Origin: Bacteroidota bacterium | GTDB lineage: Bacteria; Bacteroidota; Ignavibacteria; SZUA-365 | Direction of reading: 5' to 3' | Length of the DNA: 64,000 nucleotides | Assembly (NCBI GenBank): GCA_029907355.1 | Contig: JARYLZ010000003.1 | Span: forward strand, 16,520-80,519 | Part shown: one piece after another, positions 1 to 9,260 of the stretch | How the letters are laid out: every line of letters begins with the position of its first letter | Position numbering within the stretch: position 1 is the first letter of the stretch | Translations under genes and position numbers: made by a program | Notes under the pieces: generated by a model | What the model saw: only the letters and a program-made list of their open reading frames with translations | Databases searched by the model: none | What the model was told of the DNA's origin: nothing

Positions 1-10
1 ATGAAACAGG

Positions 11-38
11 CCGACGACATTACTCTCCTTGTCGTCGG
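11..38 (-). terminator. Possible terminator after the MFS gene
   Basis: A perfect 9-bp inverted repeat (arms 11-19 and 30-38, 10-nt loop) lies about 35 nt past the stop of the minus-strand transporter gene. On that strand the stem is followed by a short T-containing stretch (CCTGTTTC). The weak U-tract is the reason for moderate confidence. Confidence 0.42.
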
Positions 39-73
39 AAGAGCCTCGAGCGACTGAGTCGCCGGGTTCTCCC

Positions 74-1447
74 TCAAAGTGCCGCTGCCGTGGTCGCCTT
101 TTCCAAACCGTGACCGTCTGCCGTGGCGTCTTCGCGTTTCAGGAGCCAGGAAAACAGGAAACCCAGAAGACCGAGTGCGGCGAACAGCAGAATCGTCCAA
201 GTGTAATCGTATGTCGCCGCTTTCCCCTCTGCGAGGGCTTCACCGACTCCAGGGTTCGTTACATCGAGGATCCAACCGGCGAGGATGGGGAAAGCCCAGA
301 GCCCGAGATTCTGGAGCGAGGCCATGGCACCGTAAGCGGTTCCGAGCCGCTTCTCCTCGACGATGAGGGCGACCGCGGGCCACATCGCTGCCGGGACGAG
401 TGAAAAGGCGATCCCGAGAATGAACATCGCCACATATGGGGTCATGGACGTCAATGCCAGGACGAGGTGCGTCGCGATGAGAAGACCGGACCCGAGGATC
501 ATGAGCGTGGCGCGCTTTCCCCGCCGGTCGACAAACCACCCGAACAGCGGCGTGAAGACGATGGTCCCCCAGATGATCAGGCTGGAAAGCATCCCGCTCC
601 ACTCGAGGTCGAGCCCGAACTTGTTGTGCAAGAGGTCGGGGCAATACGCCTGGAAAGGAAACACGGCGGAATAAAACGTCACGCAGAGGAAGATGACGTA
701 GAGGAAAGACTTGTTCCGGACGAGCGCGACGATATCGGCGAACCGGAACTCCTCGGAGGGCTCGCCGCGGGCTTCGATGGGTCCGCCCTTTCCCGCCGTC
801 GCGTCGTACATGAGGTAGACGAGCCAGAAGAGAAACCCGACGCCCATGATCACCGCGGCCACCCACAACGCCAGCGTCCAACCCATAGGACCGCCGACGA
901 GCTGGGGCGAGAAGATCAGCGCCGCCGCCGTGCCGACCCTCGCGATGGCGATATTCACCGCGAAAGCGGTGGCGAGTTCCCTGCCCTTGAACCATTTCAC
1001 GAGCACCTTGTTGATGACGACGATGCTCGTCTCCGCACCAAGACCGAAGAGAAGACGGCCGAGCATCATCATCTTCAAGGGGGCAGAGTACGCGGGAAAC
1101 ACGGCGGACATGACCCCGTAGCCGAAACCGCCGGCACGGAACGTGTCGCTCGCACCGTATGCGGTGAGGAACGCGCCGGCGGTACAGATCGCGACGAAGA
1201 GAAAACCCGTGCGCCTGATCCCCCACTTGTCGAGAATGATGCCGCCGAGGATCGACATCAAGAGGAACGTGTTCGGAAAGGAGTAGAACGACACGATCAG
1301 GCCGTACTCGACGTTCGTAAAGCCCAACTGCGCCTGCAGGATGGATTTGATCGAGGACATCGCGTCGTACACGTAGTAATTCGCGGCGATGACGATGCTC
1401 GCGATGGCGAGAACGACCCAGCGGACGGCGGGGGATACGGTTTTCAT
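74..1447 (-). CDS. MFS transporter, MFSD1-like
   Basis: A 457-aa polytopic inner-membrane protein of the major facilitator superfamily. About 12 hydrophobic segments are visible, with the usual charged cytoplasmic loop in the middle (around residues 215-235). A GWFVDRRGKR motif after TM8 is the typical loop motif, and the first half carries an equivalent GGIILDKWGIRR. The overall pattern resembles the MFSD1 branch, whose animal member moves dipeptides. Transport of dipeptides here is therefore an inference, strengthened a little by the oligopeptide transporter two genes upstream. The ATG at 1447 is the only sensible start; no clear Shine-Dalgarno sequence precedes it. The substrate cannot be read from sequence. 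Confidence 0.82.
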   Translation of the reverse strand: MKTVSPAVRWVVLAIASIVIAANYYVYDAMSSIKSILQAQLGFTNVEYGLIVSFYSFPNTFLLMSILGGIILDKWGIRRTGFLFVAICTAGAFLTAYGASDTFRAGGFGYGVMSAVFPAYSAPLKMMMLGRLLFGLGAETSIVVINKVLVKWFKGRELATAFAVNIAIARVGTAAALIFSPQLVGGPMGWTLALWVAAVIMGVGFLFWLVYLMYDATAGKGGPIEARGEPSEEFRFADIVALVRNKSFLYVIFLCVTFYSAVFPFQAYCPDLLHNKFGLDLEWSGMLSSLIIWGTIVFTPLFGWFVDRRGKRATLMILGSGLLIATHLVLALTSMTPYVAMFILGIAFSLVPAAMWPAVALIVEEKRLGTAYGAMASLQNLGLWAFPILAGWILDVTNPGVGEALAEGKAATYDYTWTILLFAALGLLGFLFSWLLKREDATADGHGLEKATTAAAL

Positions 1448-1503
1448 GTGCGGTGAAGTCGTGGAGGCGGTGGGGGGGGACGGGTTAAACCGTTTCGACG
1501 GGT

Positions 1504-1869
1504 TCAGGCGTGCGGGGAATCCTTCGTTCGAAAACGGATGAAGCCCCGTCGTTCGAGTTGATGCATGAAGACGGCGAGGCGTTCCTCGACCGGCTCCGCC
1601 TCTTCGCCGAAGGTTCCGCGCAGGGATTCCGCGATATCGCGGACGTCCGCCCGCCCGTCAATTCTCGTCCAGACGTGCGAACCGAATCGGTCCAGCGTGA
1701 TTTTGATATACGGCGATCGAGAACGCGGCACGAGATATTTCTGCATCCATGCCACATGGAAGCGCGGCATGTCGACGACGACGCGTCCATCCGCGTTCAC
1801 GGTATGCGCGAAGAGCCTTTCGGGGACGAGGGACAGGAGGTTGACGCCGGCGCGGCGTTTCCGGAACAT
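1504..1869 (-). CDS. PqqD-family small protein
   Basis: A 121-aa soluble protein with the PqqD-like winged-helix pattern: a hydrophobic N-terminal strand (VNLLSLVPERL), a central LDRFGSHVWTRIDG block and a C-terminal RLAVFMHQLERRGFIRF helix. In the family, PqqD binds peptide substrates for radical SAM enzymes; stand-alone relatives without any peptide-modifying neighbour are common in Bacteroidota/Chlorobiota and their role is unknown. No radical SAM peptide enzyme is nearby. The ATG at 1869 is chosen over an in-frame TTG at 1899 because the extra ten residues look non-conserved. It lies between the OPT transporter and the MFS transporter, with a strong terminator separating it from the former. 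Confidence 0.68.
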   Translation of the reverse strand: MFRKRRAGVNLLSLVPERLFAHTVNADGRVVVDMPRFHVAWMQKYLVPRSRSPYIKITLDRFGSHVWTRIDGRADVRDIAESLRGTFGEEAEPVEERLAVFMHQLERRGFIRFRTKDSPHA

Positions 1870-1972
1870 CGAGATGTTCACACGCGGGTGGACGGGCAAG
1901 GAGCGGTGTGGTATGTCGGGCGAAAACCGGGGAGATCCCGCCCAGGTCGGCCCATACCGGAAGGGAAACGAC

Positions 1973-2014
1973 GCACAGGAAAGGCCGCTCGTCCCGCTGC
2001 GGCCTTTCCTGTGC
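1973..2014 (-). terminator. Strong hairpin terminator after the OPT gene
   Basis: A perfect 16-bp inverted repeat (arms 1973-1988 and 1999-2014) with a 10-nt loop lies 22 nt beyond the stop of the OPT transporter gene. On the minus strand it is followed by GTCGTTTCCC, a weak U-tract. The long stem and its position argue for transcription termination before the PqqD-like gene. Confidence 0.7.
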
Positions 2015-2035
2015 TCTGGACGATCGTACGGGCGG

Positions 2036-4102
2036 TCATGTCATCGCGCGCGGCGGTGCGGGATCCTCCGGATTGCCCGCGCTCTTCTTCGATGTCGGGA
2101 TGAGCGTGAGGATGACGCCCACGAGGAGAAACACGATCAATGCCGGCAGGAATTGCACCATGGTCCCGGTCTGCACGAAGATCGCGTAGTTCTTGTACGG
2201 GATCTCGACGACGTTGAAGAAAGCGAAGAGCAAACCGATCAACGCTTCACCCGCGATCAAGCCGGCGGCAAGCAGCGTACCGACGTTTTCGACGCGCGCC
2301 GTCTGCGCCTCGTTGAATTTCCGCTTCTCGACGATCTTGTCCATGATGCCGCGGATGATGCCGCCGATGAAGATGGCGAACGACGTTTCCAGCGGCAGGT
2401 ACATGCCGACGCAGACGAGCATGGGGCTCTTGACGCGAAGAAGGATGAAACCGATCGCCATGAGAATGCCGACGATGATCAGCGGCCATGCCATGTCGCC
2501 CCCGACGATGCCGCTCGCGAGAATGGCCATCAACGAAGCCTGGGGGGCTGGGTAGGTCTTTCCTCCCAAGCCGGTGCCTCCGACGTTGATATCCCCCTGG
2601 TGGAGGATCCAGAGCGGAAGGTACATGACGGCCGCCGCGATGAATACGCCGAAGAAATCCCCGACCTGCATTTTCCAGGGCGTCCCGCCGAGAATGTAAC
2701 CGACTTTCAGGTCCTGAAGCATCTCGCCCGCTACGGCTGCTGCGACGCAGATGACGGCTGCCACGCCGAGGACGGCAGCGACTCCCGCCGTGCCCTTGAC
2801 GCCGAGGATCACCATGAGAATGGCGGCGACGATGAGCGTAGAAATCGTCAAACCGCTGATGGGGTTGTTGCTCGAGCCGATGAGACCGACGAGGTACCCC
2901 GAAACGGCGGCGAAGAAGAATCCGGCGATCACCATCACGATGGTGGCGGTGAGTGCAGCGACCACGTCGCCCTTGCTGAAGAAGAGGTAAATGAAGAACG
3001 TGGCGACGGCCGCGACGGCAATGCCGATGAAGACGCCCGCGAAGGGGAGGTCTTTCTCCGTGCGGTCCTCGGCGACCGCGCCGCCGCCCGCAGCGCGCCG
3101 GACATCGCGCACTGCCCTGCCGAGTCCTGCTCCAAGGCTCTTGCGCATGCGCCACAGCGTGAATACGGCGCTCATGAGCATCCCGCCGATCGCGATGGGA
3201 CGCACGATGGATTTCCACACGTAGATGGCCATCTCGGACATCGATTTATCGCTGACCGCCGCCGCTCCTCCCGCCAGGAGGCTGGCTTCGATGCTGGGGC
3301 CGAGGAAGAAGAGGAGAAGCGGAACGAAGAGACCCCATGCCAGAAGCCCTCCCGTAAAGTTGAGGGCGGCGAGCTGAGGCCCGATGATGAAACCGACGCC
3401 CATGTAAGCGGGGGACACGCCTGGTGTGGAAATCAATGCGCCGCCGCCGGTCTCTACCTTGACCTTCCCGAGTGTAATCGTCTTTTTCGCAAAGGAAACG
3501 AAGGCTTCTCCCGCAGAAGCGAAGAGCTGGAATTCCTTGAAGAATTGGATCGCCGCGCCGATCCCCATGGCCGAAAAGAGGTACTTTGCGCCGCTGCCCC
3601 CACTGCGGCCCGCTTTGTGGATCTCGGCCGCCGCGACGGACTCGGGGTAAGGGAGCTCCCTGTCTTCGACCATCACCCGGCGGAGAATCGTGACGAAGAG
3701 GATCCCGATAAACCCGCCGACGAGCATGATGACGCTCGCGAGGAGGTAGTTTTCGAAGGTCAGGAACGTATTTCCCCACAGAGGGATACCGTTCTCGTCC
3801 TTGGCGATGAAAAAGGCGGGGATGGTGAATATCGCACCGGCCGCGATGGATTCCCCGATCGACCCGACGGTACGGGTGATGTTCTCCTCGAGGATGGAAC
3901 CACGGAAAAGGCGCAGCGCCGCCATACCGATCACGGCGGCCGGGTACGTGGCCGCGATGGTCATACCGGCTTTCAAGCCGAGGTATGCGTTCGCGGCACC
4001 CAGCACCACCGAGAGGACAAGGCCGATGAGAATGGCCTTGAGCGTGAACTCCTTCATTTCCATGCTGGGAGGGACGTATGGAACATGTTTCGCTTCTGCC
4101 AT
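2036..4102 (-). CDS. OPT family oligopeptide transporter
   Basis: A 688-aa integral membrane protein of the oligopeptide transporter (OPT) superfamily, which in bacteria takes up oligopeptides or related metal chelates by proton symport. The N-terminal block FTLKAILIGLVLSVVLGAANAYLGLKAGMTIAATYPAAV is the classic OPT opening, and around 15 hydrophobic segments follow. The conserved ISGLTIST segment and a GYILGGTPWKMQVGDFFG block also fit the family. The ATG at 4102 is preceded by GGAG at good spacing, so it is preferred over the ATG at 4114. It is transcribed away from the thioredoxin-like gene and ended by a strong hairpin. Its role fits the peptide-use genes elsewhere in the window. Confidence 0.9.
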   Translation of the reverse strand: MAEAKHVPYVPPSMEMKEFTLKAILIGLVLSVVLGAANAYLGLKAGMTIAATYPAAVIGMAALRLFRGSILEENITRTVGSIGESIAAGAIFTIPAFFIAKDENGIPLWGNTFLTFENYLLASVIMLVGGFIGILFVTILRRVMVEDRELPYPESVAAAEIHKAGRSGGSGAKYLFSAMGIGAAIQFFKEFQLFASAGEAFVSFAKKTITLGKVKVETGGGALISTPGVSPAYMGVGFIIGPQLAALNFTGGLLAWGLFVPLLLFFLGPSIEASLLAGGAAAVSDKSMSEMAIYVWKSIVRPIAIGGMLMSAVFTLWRMRKSLGAGLGRAVRDVRRAAGGGAVAEDRTEKDLPFAGVFIGIAVAAVATFFIYLFFSKGDVVAALTATIVMVIAGFFFAAVSGYLVGLIGSSNNPISGLTISTLIVAAILMVILGVKGTAGVAAVLGVAAVICVAAAVAGEMLQDLKVGYILGGTPWKMQVGDFFGVFIAAAVMYLPLWILHQGDINVGGTGLGGKTYPAPQASLMAILASGIVGGDMAWPLIIVGILMAIGFILLRVKSPMLVCVGMYLPLETSFAIFIGGIIRGIMDKIVEKRKFNEAQTARVENVGTLLAAGLIAGEALIGLLFAFFNVVEIPYKNYAIFVQTGTMVQFLPALIVFLLVGVILTLIPTSKKSAGNPEDPAPPRAMT

Positions 4103-4330
4103 ACACGACTCCATCTTGATGCGGTTGAATGAGGAAGAGAAAAGAACAGGCGAGTAGCGATGCGATGTTTCCCCTTCACAAGGCAGGAAAACATTCGCGG
4201 GAACGGCGGAAAATAGGCAGGCTTACCGCCAAACACAAGGCGAAGCGACCCTCGGCCCTCGATGCCCGAAGTGCAGCGCCTTTGGTATTCGTGATGGCGC
4301 CCCCTTTCACACGGTTCGTCCGCATCACGC

Positions 4331-4987
4331 TCAGCGGGGAGGTGACGGAACGGAGCCGTCCGGACGAACGGGTTCATCGGTCCGGATCTCTCCCTCCACC
4401 GGTTTCGCGGGGTCTTCCGGTGGGACTGGCGGTTGATGGGGTTCCTCCGGGGGTTGCAATTCGGGTGGGGGCGGTGCAACGAGTTTCTGCCCACGGATGA
4501 TGGCGAGCAAATCGGCTTCGAGCGTGAGGACGGGCTTTTCGACGATACGACCGATCTCCTCTCCGCCGCGGCGGATGATGAACGTCGGGACGCGGGTGAC
4601 CCCGAATTTTTCCGCTTCTCCGCCCGGTGAGCGTTTCTCTCGGTCGACCCCGATCATGCGCATCTTGTGCGGGTCAAACCCCTTGATACGCTGGAGAACG
4701 GCAAGCATCCGCGGGACATCCCGCTTGCTATCGTCACACCAGGTCCCGAGAATGCAGATGATATCGACATCGGGCGGCATCTCCTGGTTCAAAAAATCGA
4801 TGACCACGCCGGAGAGCTGTGCCTGGGTGAATTCAGGGCCGAACCAGCCGGGAAGGTCCAAGAGATCCTCGACCTTCAAGGGACCCACGAGGACCACCTC
4901 GCCGGTTGTTTCCTGTGCAAGGCTTATCGCTCGCACCCAGAGGGTCAATCCCAATATCCCCAAGAAAAGCATCGGTGTTTTCATCAT
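4331..4987 (-). CDS. Exported thioredoxin-like protein
   Basis: A 218-aa protein with an N-terminal signal peptide (hydrophobic stretch LFLGILGLTLWV, cleavage near SLA-QE). A thioredoxin-like fold follows, in which the usual WCxxC reads GTWCDDSKRD: the second cysteine is replaced, so it cannot be a normal dithiol oxidoreductase. A cis-proline signature (GVTRVPTFIIRRGGEE) is intact. The last 50 residues are proline-rich (PPPPELQPPEEPHQPPVPPEDP) and probably form an extended tail. The ATG at 4987 overlaps the nadK stop by 4 nt (ATGA), pointing to translational coupling. Single-cysteine WCxDS thioredoxin-like proteins are common in Bacteroidota, but the substrate is unknown. Confidence 0.72.
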   Translation of the reverse strand: MMKTPMLFLGILGLTLWVRAISLAQETTGEVVLVGPLKVEDLLDLPGWFGPEFTQAQLSGVVIDFLNQEMPPDVDIICILGTWCDDSKRDVPRMLAVLQRIKGFDPHKMRMIGVDREKRSPGGEAEKFGVTRVPTFIIRRGGEEIGRIVEKPVLTLEADLLAIIRGQKLVAPPPPELQPPEEPHQPPVPPEDPAKPVEGEIRTDEPVRPDGSVPSPPR

Positions 4988-5940
4988 GGCTTGCACCCTT
5001 TCACGGATGGAGTATCGTCTTCGAGCTGGAAGGTATCCGGGAACCGCCTGTCTTGACCCCAAGCGAGTTTTTTCCGGAGCATTTCGAAATACTTCCAGCC
5101 GACACCTTTGATGAGCCGGACAGGACGCGCTCCGCGTCGGACCGTCAAGACGACATCGGTTGCGCCCATCACGATCCCCTCCCCATCGGCGTTCACCATG
5201 ACGGCGCCCGCTTCCGCGAACGCGTGAAGCCGGACTCTGCTCCCGCCCGGGATGATGATCGGTCTCGCCGTCAACGCATGCGCGGCGATGGGGCTCAAAA
5301 TGATGACATCGCTGGAGGGGACGACGACAGGGCCGCCCGTCGCAAGGCTGTAAGCGGTCGACCCCGTCGGCGTCGAGACGATGAAACCGTCGGCGAGGAA
5401 TGTCGCGAGGAACTCGTCGTCCACAAACGCTTCGATGCGGATGACCCGCGAGGTGCCGGTTTTATTGACAACGATATCGTTCAATGCATGACAGGTGCAC
5501 CGCTTGCCGACCGTGCCGCTGAGTGTCATCCGCTTCTCGATGCGATACTCGCCGCGGAGAACCGCATCGACAGCGGGGACGGCTTCCTCCGCGTCGATAT
5601 CGGCGAGAAAACCGAGCTTTCCGAGATTGATCCCGAGCACAGGCGTCCCGTACGGGAGCACCTCCCGCGCCGCGGCGAGCATGGAGCCGTCCCCTCCGAT
5701 GGCAACGACGAAGCGGCTTCGGCGCGCGATCTCGCTCGGCGTGGCCGTGGTGAGACCCGATGCCGTTCCCTTTCCCGTGGTGCGAATCATGCCCGCTGTG
5801 TCCGTGGGGACGAGGACCGGCACACCCTTCCGCCTCAGGAACTGTGCGAGGGAGAGAATCACCGCCCCCGTACCCGGCTTGCCGCTGTGCGGGAAAATAC
5901 CGACGGGTTTGCTGTTCCGCTTCGATCCGCCCTGCTGCAT
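4984..5940 (-). CDS. nadK: NAD kinase
   Basis: A 318-aa ATP-dependent NAD kinase making NADP. The diagnostic GGDGSML motif, the GINLGKLGFLADI block, NDIVVNK and the STPTGSTAYSLATGGP motif are all present and in the normal order. The length is slightly above the usual 280-300 because of about 12 extra residues at the N-terminus (MQQGGSKRNSKP). The gene is second from the end of the Mrp-NifU-NadK-thioredoxin-like run and overlaps the downstream gene by 4 nt. Confidence 0.95.
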   Translation of the reverse strand: MQQGGSKRNSKPVGIFPHSGKPGTGAVILSLAQFLRRKGVPVLVPTDTAGMIRTTGKGTASGLTTATPSEIARRSRFVVAIGGDGSMLAAAREVLPYGTPVLGINLGKLGFLADIDAEEAVPAVDAVLRGEYRIEKRMTLSGTVGKRCTCHALNDIVVNKTGTSRVIRIEAFVDDEFLATFLADGFIVSTPTGSTAYSLATGGPVVVPSSDVIILSPIAAHALTARPIIIPGGSRVRLHAFAEAGAVMVNADGEGIVMGATDVVLTVRRGARPVRLIKGVGWKYFEMLRKKLAWGQDRRFPDTFQLEDDTPSVKGCKP

Positions 5941-5970
5941 CGATTCCGCCTTCGCTCCGCTCGATCGCCG

Positions 5971-6246
5971 TTACGTGACGGCTGCCGTGTCGTGTACCAT
6001 CATCACCCGCTCGATCTCCGGAAATTCCAGTGTGAGCATCGCCTGCACGCCGGCCTGCAGTGTCATGATATTGAGGGGGCATGTCGAACACGAACCGAGG
6101 AAACGGATATACAGGTGTCCGTCTTCGCGGACGAACCGGACGAACTCGACATCGCCGCCGTCCTTGTTGAGAACGGTTCGGATGGGTGCGAGCGCTTCCC
6201 GCATACGCTGCTCGATGTTTTTGTCCCCTTCGTTCATCCTGGTCAT
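5971..6246 (-). CDS. NifU-like Fe-S scaffold protein
   Basis: A 91-aa protein consisting only of the NifU C-terminal domain, which carries or delivers iron-sulfur clusters. The signature CSTCP followed by LNIMTLQAGVQAML supplies the CxxC that bridges a cluster between two subunits. The preceding block (IRTVLNKDGGDVEFV) is the standard start of the domain. It lies 14 nt after the Mrp-family gene, and the two together look like a small Fe-S carrier pair. Confidence 0.9.
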   Translation of the reverse strand: MTRMNEGDKNIEQRMREALAPIRTVLNKDGGDVEFVRFVREDGHLYIRFLGSCSTCPLNIMTLQAGVQAMLTLEFPEIERVMMVHDTAAVT

Positions 6247-6260
6247 TCCTTCATCACGGC

Positions 6261-7373
6261 TCAGGATTCCGGTTTCAAGGATACATCGATATCCTGCACC
6301 GGCGCTGTGAGGGCGTTGAACGCAATGCGGCCGGCCATACTCCGGGCCGTTGCGAGAAATGTTTCCGCCAGGAAAGACTCCGGTTCGAGATCGACGAGCG
6401 GGATACCGCGGTCGCAGGCCTCGCGGAGGCGCGTCGCGAGGGGGAGAGCGCCGAGGAAGGGCACATCCATTTCCTCCGCCGCCGCTTTCCCGCCGCCGTT
6501 CCCGAAAATGTCATCGCGCGCACCGCAGTGGGGACAGACGTAATAACTCATGTTCTCGATCAACCCCAGGATGGGGACGGAAACACGCTCGAACATCCGG
6601 CTGCCTTTCCTCGCGTCCGCGAGCGAAACATCCTGCGGAGTCGTGACGATGACGGCACCGCTCAACGGGAGCGTCTGCGCCAACGTCAATGGGATGTCGC
6701 CTGTCCCCGGCGGCAAATCGAAGATCAGGTAATCCAGTTCCCCCCAGTTCACTTCTGTCATGAGTTGTTTCAGCGCGTTGCTGGCCATAGGCCCGCGCCA
6801 GATCAGGGCCGAGTCGCGCTCGATGAGGAACCCGATCGACATGACATGCACGCCGTGCCGTTCGATCGGGAGAAGGCGCACCTTCCCATTGTCCGAATAT
6901 GCCGGGGGTGCCTCGTCGATCCCGAGCATGAGCGGTATGTTCGGCCCGTAGATATCCGCGTCGAGCAGACCGACGCGTGCGCCTTCGCGCGCAAGCGCCG
7001 CTGCGATATTCACGGCGACCGTGGATTTCCCGACTCCGCCTTTCCCGCTCGCCACCGCCACGGTGTTCTTCACCCCGGGGAGAACGGATTGCTTGTCCCC
7101 TCCCGTGCGCGGGATGTCCGTAACGGCGGAAATCTCAACATCCTCGATGCCCGGTATACCCTTCCGGATCGCCTCCTGCACCTTTCGGATGAATGCTTCA
7201 CGGAAACCGCGCGAAGGCATGGGGAAGGCAAGCGTCAAAGAAACGCTCGATTCACGAAATACAATGTCCCGAATCATATGCGCGGTGACGACATCCGTCC
7301 CCACGTATGGGATGGGAATGTCACGGAGCGCATCGTGGATCCCCTTCTCATTCCACGAGGGGTTTTCACTCAT
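6261..7373 (-). CDS. Mrp/NBP35-family Fe-S carrier ATPase (ApbC-like)
   Basis: A 370-aa cytoplasmic P-loop protein. The first 85 residues form a DUF59/MIP18-like domain. A deviant Walker A motif with two lysines, SGKGGVGKSTVAVN, begins near residue 109; FDLPPGTGD and an ENMSYYVCPHCG block with the cluster-binding CxxC follow. Members bind and transfer 4Fe-4S clusters. AAGGA lies 9 nt before the ATG at 7373, supporting this start. It heads the NifU/NadK run, and the NifU-C domain encoded next to it is its common partner. Confidence 0.92.
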   Translation of the reverse strand: MSENPSWNEKGIHDALRDIPIPYVGTDVVTAHMIRDIVFRESSVSLTLAFPMPSRGFREAFIRKVQEAIRKGIPGIEDVEISAVTDIPRTGGDKQSVLPGVKNTVAVASGKGGVGKSTVAVNIAAALAREGARVGLLDADIYGPNIPLMLGIDEAPPAYSDNGKVRLLPIERHGVHVMSIGFLIERDSALIWRGPMASNALKQLMTEVNWGELDYLIFDLPPGTGDIPLTLAQTLPLSGAVIVTTPQDVSLADARKGSRMFERVSVPILGLIENMSYYVCPHCGARDDIFGNGGGKAAAEEMDVPFLGALPLATRLREACDRGIPLVDLEPESFLAETFLATARSMAGRIAFNALTAPVQDIDVSLKPES

Positions 7374-7749
7374 TCACGTGTTCCTTGGTTTTTCAGGTGA
7401 TGATCAGCGTTCATTCTCATTTTCCATTCATATTCTTGAAAAAAGAACATATCCATGGAGGGGCTCAAATCCAAGGGAAAAAGCCGGCCTTCGTTGCGGG
7501 AGCGGGGGAGAAACGACATGAGGAATCCGAGGCAGATGTCGACGAGTCCGCAGCGCTTCTCGTTCACAGGCGGCACACCCCGATTGTCCGCGAAGGCACA
7601 ATCAGCGAAACCACGGGCACATATCTCCTCGGGAAGACCTCGTTTGTCATAGGCTCCTGTTCGGGTATTGCAGAAAGGGAACGCGTTTCCTCCCGATCAC
7701 CGAAAGATGTGTATATTTACCCGTCTTGTTTTCTTCCGTCGATCATTCC
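7374..7749. other. Divergent intergenic region (376 bp)
   Basis: Region between the minus-strand Mrp-family operon and the plus-strand SDR gene. A TATATT hexamer at 7712-7717 lies at a suitable distance from the SDR start, though no good -35 precedes it. A short inverted repeat (TTCTT / AAGAA) falls around 7433-7447. A 68-codon GTG frame (7370-7576, minus) overlaps the Mrp start by 4 nt but has no recognisable protein features, so it is not called. Confidence 0.4.
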
Positions 7750-8553
7750 ATGCGCGCTCCCTTGCTCCACCAATCGCGTACACTTGTGACGGGGGCTTCG
7801 TCGGGGATCGGATGGGCGACGGCACGATTATTCGCCGAACACGGTAGCGACGTGGTGTTGCTTGCACGTCGGGGGGACAGACTCGACGCGCTCGCGAAGG
7901 AAATCCGTGCCTCCACCGGCGTCACGGTGGACGTTCTCCGAGCCGATGTCGCAGACGTCGCGGAAACGCATGCAGCCCTCGCCGCGTATTGCGAAGGGCG
8001 CCCCATCGATATCGCGGTGATCAACGCCGGCATCGGCTCCTACGGGCCTTTCCATGACACATCGTGGACAGAGGCGAACACGATCCTCAGGACGAATATC
8101 GACGGCGCTTTGACGGCGGCTCATGCCGTCTTGACCGGTATGTTACGGCGGGAACACGGTTCCATCGTGTTCATTTCGTCGGTGCTGGGGAAACGAGCAC
8201 TCCCATGGAACAGCGTCTATTGCGCTTCCAAATTCGCCCTGCAGGGGTTTGCGGACGCCTTGCGCCTCGAACTCCGGCACGCGAACATCCATGTCGGCAT
8301 CGTATGCCCGGGGCGAACAGATACGGAATTTTTCACGCGCATCCCCGACCCTTCCGCGCACGCGAAGCGCCGCTTCGTTCCCGTGGCGACACCGGAGCGC
8401 GTTGCGCGCGCCGTTCTTCGCTGCGTCCGCACGCGGAAACGCGAAATCACGGTCGGGGTCATGAACGCCCTCTACACGACGATTGGATACCATTTCCCAC
8501 GGCTTTCCGATTTCCTCATCTCGATCGCGATGCAGCCCCATGACGGATTTTAA
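7750..8553 (+). CDS. SDR family oxidoreductase
   Basis: A 267-aa classical short-chain dehydrogenase/reductase. The NAD(P)-binding TGASSGIGWATA motif opens the Rossmann fold, NAGIG is the stabilising motif, and the catalytic Ser and YxxxK appear as FISSVLG and YCASK. An arginine after strand two (LLARRGDR) suggests NADP preference. The C-terminal PGRTDTEF block is usual. Its substrate cannot be inferred. The ATG at 7750 is preferred over an upstream TTG at 7726. The 3' end overlaps the HAD gene by 14 nt, so the two are probably co-expressed. Confidence 0.85.
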   Translation: MRAPLLHQSRTLVTGASSGIGWATARLFAEHGSDVVLLARRGDRLDALAKEIRASTGVTVDVLRADVADVAETHAALAAYCEGRPIDIAVINAGIGSYGPFHDTSWTEANTILRTNIDGALTAAHAVLTGMLRREHGSIVFISSVLGKRALPWNSVYCASKFALQGFADALRLELRHANIHVGIVCPGRTDTEFFTRIPDPSAHAKRRFVPVATPERVARAVLRCVRTRKREITVGVMNALYTTIGYHFPRLSDFLISIAMQPHDGF

Positions 8554-9250
8554 CACGCGGAGTTACCTGCGCCTCGTCCTCTTCGATATCGACGGCACGC
8601 TCATCACGACGAACGGCATGGCGAAACGAACGTTCGCCGATGCCCTGGAGCAGGTGTTCGGGCATCCCACCCCTGCACGGACATACGATTTCTCGGGACG
8701 AACGGACATACAGATCTACCGGGAGATCATGAAGGCGGCCGGCGCCGACGACGAAGCCATCGAACGGAAACAGGACGAGGCGCTCACGACGTTCCTCGAT
8801 CTCCTCGAGCGACGCATCACTCCCGAGTCGATCACGGTACACCCCGGCATCCGCGAACTCCTCGACGCTCTATCCGAGGAATCCATCGTCACGCTGGGAC
8901 TGTTGACCGGCAACATGCTCCGCGGCGCACGCATCAAGCTCTCCCCTCCCGATCTCATGCGATATTTCTCCTTCGGGGCGTTCGGGAGCGATGCATACCA
9001 CCGGCACGAACTCCCCTCGATCGCCGTCGAGCGCGCCTATCACCGGACCGGTTATGTCTTCCGTGAGAAGGAAATCGTCGTCATCGGGGACACGCCGCAC
9101 GACATCGAGTGCGGGCGCCACTTGAACGTCCGGACCATCGCCGTCGCGACGGGGGGCAGCAGGAGGGAGAAACTGGCGGAACACGGGCCGGATTTCCTCT
9201 TCGATGACCTCAGCGACACCAACGCCGTTGTGGATGCCATCATCCGGTAA
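8540..9250 (+). CDS. HAD family hydrolase
   Basis: A 236-aa haloacid dehalogenase-type phosphatase of the phosphoglycolate phosphatase/beta-phosphoglucomutase group. Motif I is FDIDGTL with the nucleophilic aspartate; motif II is LLTGN; motif III/IV is VVIGDTPHDIECG. An alpha-helical cap of about 70 residues follows motif I. The ATG at 8540 overlaps the end of the SDR gene and gives the DGT motif its usual distance from the N-terminus. Substrate unknown, probably a small phosphorylated metabolite. Confidence 0.87.
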   Translation: MTDFNTRSYLRLVLFDIDGTLITTNGMAKRTFADALEQVFGHPTPARTYDFSGRTDIQIYREIMKAAGADDEAIERKQDEALTTFLDLLERRITPESITVHPGIRELLDALSEESIVTLGLLTGNMLRGARIKLSPPDLMRYFSFGAFGSDAYHRHELPSIAVERAYHRTGYVFREKEIVVIGDTPHDIECGRHLNVRTIAVATGGSRREKLAEHGPDFLFDDLSDTNAVVDAIIR

Positions 9251-9260
9251 CGGGCATGAT

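Noticed and set aside
1565..4132. An 855-codon plus-strand frame opposite the OPT gene
   Set aside because: Antisense to a clear membrane protein; the translation is charged, repetitive and D/R/H-rich, typical of GC-driven shadow frames.
7370..7576. A 68-codon GTG frame overlapping the Mrp-family start by 4 nt
   Set aside because: Overlap resembles coupling, but no SD, poor codon character and no protein features; the Mrp gene has its own AAGGA.
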